DNA of 64,000 nt from Atherinomorus stipes (taxonomy: Eukaryota; Chordata; Actinopteri; Atheriniformes; Atherinidae), in the NCBI GenBank assembly GCA_023101725.1, contig JALJCO010001047.1, positions 486,001 to 550,000 on the forward strand, given 5' to 3'. Position 1 is the first letter of the stretch. Every line of letters begins with the position of its first letter. Below the pieces are notes generated by a model. It made no database searches. It saw nothing but the letters and a program-made list of their open reading frames with translations, and was not told the DNA's origin. Both the position numbers and the translations under genes were made by a program. Below are positions 48,901 to 60,900 of the stretch, one piece after another.

Positions 48901-51900
48901 CCTGCAGATTTCTCAGCATTTCCCTGCTCCAACACAACTGATTGAAATTAATTGGATCTCAACAGCTTGGGAAGCTTTACACTAACCTGTTAATGGAGTG
49001 TGACAGTGTGCAGTCCTGTCACCATGCCTCCGATTGATCACGCGCCCTGGCTACTTGGCCCTTTGGTTGACTGGTAAGCGTGACCCTCACTCGGGAGTCT
49101 GTGGGGTTGAATCCCGTCTGGGCCCTTGTTGCGTACCCAGCCACATTCTGGCGTTGTTGGCAGGATCAATGTGACGCTGATAACAATCCATAGATTTGAA
49201 ATTGGTGGTACCCTGCGCGAAGCACGAGGACGTGCTTGTGGAAAGAGGGGGAGAGATGTCACATGGTGCGTTCAGACCGATCGCGGTAGGAGCGTCAGGT
49301 TTACATGAAAAGTTTACGTAAACGCGATGCAAGGAGCGTCGAACCTTTCTGCGGCATGTTAGGGTGTCGGGTGTATCGCGTTTTGAGCGTTTTCACGTTG
49401 GACGTGATGTGAAATACCGCTTCACTCCACGAAGACGTTGGAGGATAAACCGTGATCTACGCTCAGTCCTGGGTTTTCGAACGGCGGGTTGACTATTCCT
49501 GTCCCGATAGGATTAATGAGCTTATAATGCCGTCCCGATGCAGGACAACGGGTCGTTAAACTGGGCCGGATAGGACGAAAGCTTGAAGCACCCATCGTCA
49601 GCATGCACTTCCTGGAGCAAATGGTGAAACTAACTAAACTCAGAACACCTCTAAACAGTCTGTTGAATCCAGACAATGTCGCTCTCTGGCCTCATGGAGC
49701 AAATAAAGCCAAGCAGCGGCAGTTTCATCCGCCATAGTACAAACACAGAAAGGAAAGCATTCGGATCCACCACCACACTTTAGACGCGTCACGCGCATCA
49801 ACAGTGTTTCCGTCTCTGAATTTCAGCGTCTGATTTTATGAGAACCAGCATCAAACTTTGGGCATCAAGCGTCACTATGCCTCCGACTGATCATGCGCCC
49901 TGGCTACATGGCCACAGCGACGTCCCTTTGGCTGACTGGTAAGCGTGCATGACTCTCACCCGGGAGTCTGTGGGATCAAAACCCGCCCGGGCTCTCATTG
50001 CGTACCTTGCCACAGAAGCATTCATTTTGAGGATTGTGGCTCTTGAAAACTGGAACTGGATATACCTGATTTAGGGAATTCTCCATCTTCTGGTGCCACG
50101 TGAGGACTTGTGTGAAGCATTGTTCACTTCAAGGACAATGCTTTTTATATGCCACCAGTGGGATCCATTTTCAGGAAACTGAATTTATTTCTGTTTTGCA
50201 GATGGCATCCAGGTATGTGTACTTGTAGTAAAAATCCACTGCAGTCATTACTGAACTATCTAAGTCAGTAATGTACAAAGCAGTGTCCAACTCCTGCAGC
50301 CACGTGACTCTAACCCTGAGAAATAAAGGAAGCCTTTACTGCTTAGACTGAAGCAACATCCTGATCAGTAAAACACAGACATCATACGGTATTATCTAAC
50401 CAAATCACCCGAGGATTTATTCTGTTGGAGGGCAGGATTACGCCCCGTCTCTGGTCATAATGGGTTTTATTGCTGAGCAGCTTTTGTGAAACATATTTCC
50501 ATTATAGACTAAGTTAAGCAATCTCTCCACATAGTAACCTTTTTTCCTGTCGTACAATAGATTTCATTTAAAATCAGTAGCATATCTGTGGAGGTCCCGT
50601 TTGAAAGCTGATAACCTGAAAAAGAAAATTTACCCAGGTTTCAGTGAAGGTCACCGGACACAAGCATTTAAAGGACAGACAAGGACACATACACATGATA
50701 GAAAAGTAGCTGATATAATTTTTCACTCAGAGTTTCATGCTTGTAATTTGCATGTAGGATTAATAAACAGGATGCAAACCTCCTTAAATCTTAAATCAGA
50801 CGGATTTTCCATAAATCTCTGGAATGCTGAACCAAAAAACACAGTTTGGGAAAAGCGTTCAACTTTTGACATGTCCTGAGTTGTACAGGAACTATTTTAC
50901 TCAGTGGAGGCATGCAACATATTCTTAAAGGGATATCGTGTAACTTTTGACCACTAGGGGGCGCTAAACCTGTAACTTCCCACAGATCACACAACTGTTG
51001 CGAAATGAAAACAGTCTTTATCTGTGTTTTTAAATCGTGTTTCCAGACCACGTCGATCAGCTGATAGCGAATATGGAGCCATAAAGCAAAGAGCTCCAGG
51101 TCACATGATCCAATGAGAGACGGATCCGCCCCTGCAAAGACACAATGTCTGGTTTTTGAGGAGGGCAGCCCCCTCAGAGCACCCACATGCTGCAAACTGA
51201 CCCCAGAAATCATCTGTTATTACTTATATTAGGCTGATGTTTAAGAAGTTACACAGTGTCCCTTTAAAGGTACAATATGTTAAAAATCAAAGGTCAATGG
51301 CAGAGAAATGCGATAAATAATTCAAAACTGTGTTTCTATTGATGTTTAATTGCTGTACTAGAACAGCTGTTATATGTTTATTTTCTTAGAATGAATCATT
51401 TATATCTACTTGCTGGGTGGTGCACATATGGAGGCTGCCATATTTGTTCTACCATTTTTACTACGGTGTCCCTGAATGGACAATGGACAATGTGTGTGAA
51501 GTAAGAACCCTCTGAACTTTAAAACTGCTGTACCAGCTTTGTTTAATGGGAGTTAGAGACTGTTTGGGATCAGAAATGCCTTAAAAGACATTAAAATAGT
51601 TCCTCATAGTCCAGTCATAGCTACACACAGATGAAAACATCTTTATGTCTGGGAGCATTTTGGCCACTAACAGCCACCGTACATTCACAACAGTGCTTGA
51701 ATATGAAGTTATTTGAAAGAAAAAAAAATACCCATCTGTACCAATAGATGTCAGTAATTATTACATACTGTACCTTTAAAGTTCAAATCTCAGACGTCAC
51801 ACTGACATTAATAAAACCGACAAAGAATATTGATTTTTATATATTGATATTGAACCATAAGATGCCTCAGAAATGACTACAATGATGATTAGATTCTGTT

Positions 51901-54900
51901 TTTTGCGGCTTGATACCTTCTAGAAATCATAAGGCGCATTACCTTCCCCTGTGCGATGATGTAGAAGGTGCTGCCTTCCTCCCCCTCCCGGATGACATAC
52001 TCTCCTTTGTCATAGTATTCCTGAGGGGAAGAAAGAGAAGAGTATTATTAAGGACTGCAGTAAGATCTGAAGCATTATTTGGATTTAACCATCAGCCCAT
52101 TAGACCTGATTTCTCTGAGCCAGGTCTGTACAGCATAACAGCTGTATGTTACAGTCAAAGCTCTGAGAGGAATTATCAGGACAATACATTTAATGTGAAA
52201 TATCAAACAAAAATAACAGTTTTTAATGTTCCTTTACAGTAGCATTAATTCAGAAACACCATTTGGTTATAAAGTGCCTGCTACAATCAGATAGTCTTCA
52301 CATGTAAAGTATCTTTCCTCAGTCTGGAAGAGGACCAGTCATCAGTGCACCCTAACACACTCCAGCTGGGACATAACTCGGTTCAATGTTTGGTTCAGTT
52401 TTAGGAACATCATAAAACTGAATGACACTTTTTAATAATCAACGCTAACACAGAGCTCTGATTGGTCCATTACTCTGTCTCACAGACTCTTTCCTCCATT
52501 TCGTCCTGTCGGTCACGTTTGCATGTCTGAGCCGTCAAACCGGCAAAGTGAGCCGGCAGCAGTGAAAAGTGCAGGAATGAAGGTGACGCATACACATTTC
52601 CTGATGTTTACTTTGAAAACTCTCAACACAAGTGGGTTTTTCCTTGAGAATCCAAAGTTGTTTATGTCCCTTTTCTTCAGGAGAGATTGGTTTAACACCA
52701 GTCTGTGACAAAGGCGACGACAAGCTGAGGTTTGGTTTACAAAAATGGGATGATGTCGTAGCTGCTCAGGTAGAGGAAGCATTTAAAGGTTGAATATGGA
52801 GCATTTTTATTAAAAGCTATATCTAAAAAAAGGTGCAGAATGAAAGTACAGCATTTCCTTAAAAAATCCTATTTAGCCTTAATGAATATAAAATCAATTT
52901 TAACGGGTTCGACAATGGTTTTATATTTACATCTACAAGCCAATACAGGCCGCCATTGTTGGTTGCCAAATACGGTCTCTATGTGCGGCAACAGTATGTT
53001 TGGAACGGCTAGGCTGAGAACTGGCAGGGTTCCCACACGTCCTGGAAAACCTGGAAAGTGACAGAACATTTTTCCAGTCATGGAAAACACATGAAAAATG
53101 AGAAAAAGAGTAAAATGTCCCGGAAAAGCTGGAGTTGTCCCTCTCATCACAGTTTCATCGCTGCAATGTCGCAGCTACATCTCCATTTGGTCGCCACTTT
53201 CTCGCCGTTTTATCGCAGCTTCGTCGCCGCTTCGTCATCATTTCATCGCAGCTTTGTCGCTGCCATGTCGCCATTTCATCACCATTTCGTTGCCTTTTCA
53301 TTGTAGTTTCGTCGCGGCTTCGTCACCGCTACGTCACCATTTCATTGCAGCTTTGTCGCTGCTATGTCGCCGTTTTATCGCCTTTTCATTGCAGCTTCAT
53401 CACTGTTTCATCACCATTTCATCACAGGTTTGTCGCTGCTTCGTCACCGTTTTGTCACCATTTCGTCACCATTTCGTCGCAGTTTTGTCGCTATGTTGCC
53501 ATTCATCACTGTTTTGTTGCAGTATCATTGCAGTTTCGTGCCTGCTTCATCACCGTTTCATTGCAGCTTCGTCAGCGTTTCGGCACCGTTTCATCGCAGC
53601 TTTGTCGCTGGTATGTCGCCGTTTCGTAGCTGTTTCATCGCAGGTTTGTCGCTGCTTCGGCACTGTTTCGTAGCTGTTTCGCCGGAGGTTTGCCGTTTTG
53701 ATATCTCCTTTCTCCGCTGTTTCATCACAGGAGTGTCCCGCCTTCGCCCCCCTTTCAGCACCGTTTTCCCGCGGTGTCCTGGCGGACGTCGCTTTCCGTA
53801 GCTGTTTCATCGCAGGTTTGTCGCTGCTTCGGCACCGTTTCGGCACCATTTCATCGCAGCTTTGTCGCTGCTATGTCGCCGTTTCATCATCCTTTTATCG
53901 CAGTTTTATCACCACTGAGCAGAGATGAGCAGATGAACGTAACATTACGAAACTAGCGATTTGTTTCACATTTGTAGTAAAACTGTCTGTAATATATTAA
54001 AGTGACCTTAAAATAGAAATTTTCATATTTTATTTACAAAAAATATTCACATATGTGCGTTTTTGTGGCTTTTGCTATGATTTCCTTGCCATTTTGCCCA
54101 TATTTCGCATGACATTGTGGGTAATATCATTCCACATGTTTTTAGTGTGCCCTGGGAAATCAGATCAGACAGTCTTACCACTTCCCCCTTAGTCTGAACC
54201 AGAATCCGGACATCACTACCCCATCACATGAACGCGCAAAACAAAGGGTTCAGGCCGACACTGCAAAATTCAAATCTTAGCAAGTATATATTTTTTTAAT
54301 TTCCAGTCAAAATATCTCATCGCATTAAAAATAAGACAAAATTACTTAAAGAGAAACATTTCAGTGAGATATAAGAACTTGTTTTAAGACAATGCATCTT
54401 ATTTCAAGTAATTTTTGCTGTTAAAAAAAAAAAAAAAAAATTTTTTTTGCTTGTAATAAGCAAAAATGTTCTCCCAGTGGAGCAAGCAAAAAAAAATTGC
54501 CAAGATTTCTTGAAATAAGATGCACTGTCTTAAAAAAAAGTTCCTATATCTCACTGAAATGTTTTTCTTTAAGTGATTTTGTCTTATTTTGAGTATGATG
54601 AGATATGTTGAATAGAAATGTTGCGTGTGATGAGACATTTTCACTAGAAATTAAAAAAATATACTTTGTAAGATTTGAGTTTTTGCAGTGCAAATCCCAA
54701 GTTTTGCTTTTATCTGCCTGACTCTCAATGAACATCTGCAGCTTTATTAGGTTACAGCCGCTCCCCCACCGCCCACCGAGAGGCAAGACAATCTCTTGCA
54801 TCAGAAATGACTGAATAAGGGAATTTGCGCACGGTTGAAAGTTAGCAGGACAATCGACGGCTGCAACAAACGTCCTTGAAGTTTTGATGGTGAAAAAAAG

Positions 54901-57900
54901 ATGCTGAGAGAGGCTGTTTCTTTGACCCGATGCTGACAGGCTCTGCTCCGTTTTCTCTCTCGCAGCTGAAACACAATGCTTCTGCAGGAAAACTGGAATT
55001 AGCCCCCGCCTGTCGCTCGTTTCAACACACACAACTGGACACACATTCTCTCACACACTCGCGTCGCCTCACACCAAAAGCCTGTCACTCGCACATCTTT
55101 AAGAAATCACTCGTCCCCCATTTGAATAAACACTTTCTGGGGCCTTAGTCAAATAATTACGGTAACAATATACAGCACCCGGCGATGACAGGAATAATAT
55201 TGGCTCTGTTCGTCAACAAGGTAATTTGTGAGTTCTTGCCAACTTGAGCTCGAATGAATATGCTGACATGAGGTAATGGTATATGGCTAAATGGTAATGA
55301 TATTTTGACAGCAGCTATCTGCAGGGCCGAGGCTCCCAGGAGCTGAGGCAACACAATGTAAAAGTCCATTTGTCCCTCCAGAAGAACCATCGGTAGTTTG
55401 ACAGAATAACTTACCACCTCCAGGCAGTCCACTATTTTGCTTAACTTGTCCTCCGGTAGATTAGCCAAAAGCGAAACGCTGCAGAGAAAAAGGGAAAAAG
55501 CAAGCATGCATTCAAATCACAATGTAAATAGGTGTCAACTTTCTCAATTTTTCTATAACGGAAAAGAGTTCAGCACCAAAATTTTTCTGTAATGTCCTTT
55601 AAAAAAACAAACTCCATTTCTGAAAAGAAGTTGGGAACAAACAAGTCTAAAAAAAATGGTTGTTTTTATTGACCAACTTTATTTGAGTAATATCACCAAA
55701 TGGTGAAGTTGATGCCAGCAGAACACGGGGGGACAGCTGGACGAGGGGCCTTGTATCTTTGCAGTAAACAAGATTTCAGCAGCTCAGCAGTCTGCTCCTC
55801 ATGATGCTTCAGACGTTTTCAATAGAAGACATATGTGGACTGCAGACAGGCTGGTCAAGTACGTGCAGGTGAACGTCGTGTAATGAGGTTTGGCATTAAA
55901 CTGCTGAAATGGCCACAAACCTCCAAGGAAAACATGTCAGTTGGATAGTAGCATGTATCTCCTAAAATCCATCAGGTCCACCTTTTGGTACCAGGTTGGA
56001 CCCTCCATTCCAGCACATGATGAAAATCTCCCGTTCCACCTCATCGTGATGAGAATCTCCCGTTCCACCTCATCATGATGAGAATCTCCCGTTCCACCTC
56101 ATCATGATGAGAATCTCCCGTTCCACCTCATCATGATGAGAATCTCCTGTTCCACCTCAACGTGATGAGAATCTTCCGTTCCACCTCATCGTGATGAGAA
56201 TCTCCCGTTCCACCTCATCGTGATGAGAATCTCCCGTTCCACCTCAACGTGATGAGAATCTCCAGTTTAAATACGTGATGAGAATCTCCTGTTTCACATC
56301 ATCATGATGAGAATCTTCCGTTCCACCTCATCATGATGAGAATCTTCCGTTCCACCTCATCGTGATGAGAATCTCCTGTTCCACCTCATCATGATGAGAA
56401 TCTTCCGTTCCACCTCATCATGATGAGAATCTTCCGTTCCACCTCATCGTGATGAGAATCTCCTGTTCCACCTCATCATGATGAGAATCTCTCGTTCCAC
56501 GTCATCATGATGAGAATCTCCCGTTCCACCTCATCGTGATGAGAATCTCCAGTTTAAAATCATCGTGATGAGAATCTCCTGTTTCACATCATCATGATGA
56601 GAATCTTCCGTTCCACCTCAACGTGATGAGAATCTTCCGTTCCACCTCATCATGATGAGAATCTTCCGTTCCACCTCATCGTGATGAGAATCTCCTGTTT
56701 CACATCATCATGATGAGAATCTCCCGTTCCACCTCATCGTGATGAGAATCTTCCGTTCCACCTCATCATGATGAGAATCTCCCGTTCCACCTCATCATGA
56801 TGAGAATCTTCCGTTTCACCTCATCGTGATGAGAATCTCTCGTTCCACCTCATCGTGATGAGAATCTCCCGTTCCACCTAATCGTGATGAGAATCTTCTG
56901 TTCCACCTCATCGTGATGAGAATCTCCCGTTCCACCTCATATGATGAGAATCTCCCGTTCCCTAATGTATGAGAATCTCCGTTCCACCTCATCATGATGA
57001 GAATCTTCCCTTCCACCTCATTGTGATGAGAATCCCCGTCCCTCTCATGATGAGATCTCGTTCCACCTAACGTAGAGTCTCCGTTCCCCTCATAATGATG
57101 AGAATCTTCTGTTCCACCTCATGTGATGAGATCTTCTGTTCCACCTCATCATGATGAGAATCTCCCGTTCCACCTCATCGTGATGAGAATCTCCCGTTCC
57201 ACCTCATCGTGATGAGAATCTCCCGTTCCACCTCAACGTGATGAGAATCTCCAGTTTAAAATCATCGTGATGAGAATCTCCTGTTCCACATCATATGATG
57301 AGAATCTTCCGTTCCACCTCATCATGATGAGAATCTTCCGTTCCACCTCATCGTGATGAGAATCTCCTGTTCCACCTCTCATGATGAGATCTTCCGTTCC
57401 CCTCTCTGTGAGAATCTCCGTTCCACCTCATCGTGATGAGAATCTCCTGTTCCACCTCATCATGATGAGAATCTCTCGTTCCACGTCATCGTGATGAGAA
57501 TCTCCCGTTCCACCTCATCGTGATGAGAATCTCAGTTTCACATCATGTGATGAGAATCTCCTGTTTCACCTCATCATGATGAGAATCTCCGTTCCACCTC
57601 ATCATGATGAGAATCTTCCGTTCCACCTCATCGTGATGAGAATCTCCTGTTTCACCTCATCATGATGAGAATCTCCCGTTCCACCTCATCGTGATGAGAA
57701 TCTTCCGTTCCACCTCATCGTGATGAGAATCTCCCGTTCCACCTCATCGTGATGAGAATCTTCCGTTCCACCTCATCGTGATGAGAATCTCCCGTTCCAC
57801 CTCATCGTGATGAGAATCTCCCGTTCCACCTCATCGTGATGAGAATCTCCTCGTTCCACCTCATCGTGATGAGAATCTCCCGTTCCACCTCATCGTGATG

Positions 57901-60900
57901 AGAATCTCTCGTTCCACCTCATCGTGATGAGAATCTCCCGTTCCACCTCATCGTGATGAGAATCTTCCGTTCCACCTCATCGTGATGAGAATCTCCCGTT
58001 CCACCTCATCGTGATGAGAATCTCCCGTTCCACCTCATCGTGATGAGAATCTCCCGTTCCACCTCATCATGATGAGAATCTCTGTTCCACCTCATCGTGA
58101 TGAGAATCTTCCGTTCCACCTCATCGTGATGAGAATCTCCCGTTCCACCTCATCATGATGAGAATCTCTCGTTCCACCTCATCGTGATGAGAATCTCCCG
58201 TTCCACCTCATCGTGATGAGAATCTCTCGTTCCACCTCATCGTGATGAGAATCTCCCGTTCCACCTCATCGTGATGAGAATCTCCTCCGTTCCACCTCAT
58301 CGTGATGAGAATCTCCCGTTCCACCTCATCGTGATGAGAATCTCCCGTTCCACCTCATCGTGATGAGAATCTCCCGTTTCACCTCATCGTGATGAGAATC
58401 TCTCGTTCCACCTCATCGTGATGAGAATCTCGTTTCACCTCATCGTGATGAGAATCTCCCGTTCCACCTCATCGTGATGAGAATCTCTCGTTCCACCTCA
58501 TCGTGATGAGAATCTCTCGTTCCACCTCATCGTGATGAGAATCTCTCGTTCCACCTCATCGTGATGAGAATCTCTCGTTCCACCTCATCGTGATGAGAAT
58601 CTCTCGTTCCACCTCATCGTGATGAGAATCTCTTGTTCCACCTCATCGTGATGAGAATCTCTCGTTCCACCTCATCATGATGAGAATCTCTAGTTCCACC
58701 TCATCATGATGAGAATCTCCTGTTCCACCTCATCATGATGAGAATCTCTCGTTCCACCTCATCGTGATGAGAATCTCTCGTTCCACCTCATAGTGATGAG
58801 AATCTCCCGTTCCATCTCATCGTGTTGAGAATCTCCCGTTTCACCTCAACGTGATGAGAATCTTCCGTTCAACTTCATCGTGATGAGAATCTCACCGTTC
58901 CACCTCATCGTGATGAGAATCTCTTGTTCCACCACATCGTGATGAGAATCTCTCGTTCCACCTCATCGTGATGAGAATCTCCTGTTCCACCTCATCGTGA
59001 TGAGAATCTCCCGTTCCATCTCATCGTGATGAGAATCTCCCTGTCCACCTCATCGTGATGAGAATCTCCCGTTCCACCTCATCGTGATGAGAATCTCCCG
59101 TTCCACCTCAACGTGATGAGAATCTCCTGTTTCACATCATCAAGATGAGAATCTTCCGTTCCACCTCATCATGATGAGAATCTTCCGTTCCACCTCATCA
59201 TGATGAGAATCTCCCGTTCCATCTCATCATGTTGAGAATCTCCCGTTCCACCTCATCCTAATGAGAATCTCCTGTTCCACCTCATCATGATGAGAATCTT
59301 CCGTCCACCTCATCGTGATGAGAATCTCTTGTTCCACCTCATCGTGATGAGAATCTCTCGTTCCACCTCATCGTGATGAGAATCTCCTGTTCCACCTCAT
59401 CGTGATGAGAATCTCCTGTTCCATCTCATCGTGATGAGAATCTCCTGTTCCACCTCATCGTGATGAGAATCTCCCGTTCCACCTCATCGTGATGAGAATC
59501 TTCCATTCCACCTCATCGTGATGAGAATCTCCCGTTCCACCTCATCGTGATGAGAATCTTCCCGTTCCACCTCATCGTGATGAGAATCTCCCGTTCCACC
59601 TCATCGTGATGAGAATCTCTTGTTCCATCTCATCGTGATGAGAACCTCCTGTTCCACCTCATCGTGATGAGAATCTCTCGTTCCACCTCATCATGATGAG
59701 AATCTCCCGTTCCACCTCATCGTGATGAGAATCTCCCGTTCCACCTCATCGTGATGAGAATCTCCCGTTCCACCTCATCGTGATGAGAATCTTCCGTTCC
59801 ACCTCATCGTGATGAGAATCTCTCGCTCCACCTCATCGTGATGAGAATCTCCCGTTCCACCTCATCGTGATGAGAATCTCCCGTTCCACCTCATCATGAT
59901 GAGAATCTTCCGTTCCACCTCATTGTGATGAGAATCTCCCGTTCCACCTCATCGTGATGAGAATCTTCCGTTCCACCTCACCCCAACATGACCAGTGAAT
60001 TAATGGTCATGTTCGAGATGATGTCATCTCCATGACATCATCATACTGCTGGAAGCAGCATCAGAAGAAGCTCCACTGTGGTCATAAAGGGATGGACACG
60101 GTCAGCAGCAACACACAGGTAGGCTGTGGTGGTTAAACCGCCGTGTTGCGGCAGCCTGAATCTTGATCTGAGGCAGGATGGATCCATGCTTCAGCTAAAA
60201 TGGAGACTCAGACCAGGGAACGTTTGGAGACCAGCCCATCTGGCACCAACAACCATGCCACGTTCAAAGTCAGTTAAATCCTCTGTCCTCCTCGTTCTGA
60301 TGCTCAATCTGAACCTCGGCCGACTGTCTTCATCATGTCTACATGACTGGATTCATGAAGTTGCTTCTATGTGATTGGCTTATTTTATATTTCTGTTAAC
60401 AAATAATTGAACTGGTGTATGGTATTGAGCGGCCAGTAAGTGTACATGCAATCATCCATGCTACAAACACCGCTGCATACTCATCCCTAGCTTAGCACTT
60501 TTCACTGGTTTTCCCCACTTTTCTGGAGGTTTGTGCCTCTGAACTGACACATTCCAAACTAATCATCAAACTAATACACTTCAATCTTTCTTTTTATGTT
60601 GTATGTTATTAAGATGCAGCAGATGAAGCTAAGATTTGGTTCTGACCTCCGGAGGAAGTTGCGGTACTGTTCGTGTCGTGTCTCAGCTGTCCTCCTCATG
60701 ATGTTCTGGAAGGCTTCCCGGTCCAAAGCCCACGTCCTGACTTTGTTCCCAGCTGCAGAAGCAACATCACATGCGTCAGTAAGGTCCTGACCTTTATCCG
60801 AAAACCTGGTTATCTGTGCCATGCATGGAGTTTTTAACAGATGGGTTGAAATGAGCAACACGATAAACATTTCCTAATTTAATAGTCTAATAAACTCAGT

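Noticed and set aside
49876..50000. A functional tRNA gene
   Set aside because: Only A- and B-box-like pieces and one possible stem are present. No credible acceptor stem, and a second degenerate copy lies nearby, so it is a SINE head.
53058..53956. Long overlapping frames with repeated [13 protein letters not shown] peptides
   Set aside because: An 11-bp satellite gives stop-free translation in several frames at once. No start, splice or family support.
56014..59980. Regular 29-bp direct repeats resembling a CRISPR array
   Set aside because: Units are head to tail with no spacers, inside a vertebrate intron, with no cas genes.
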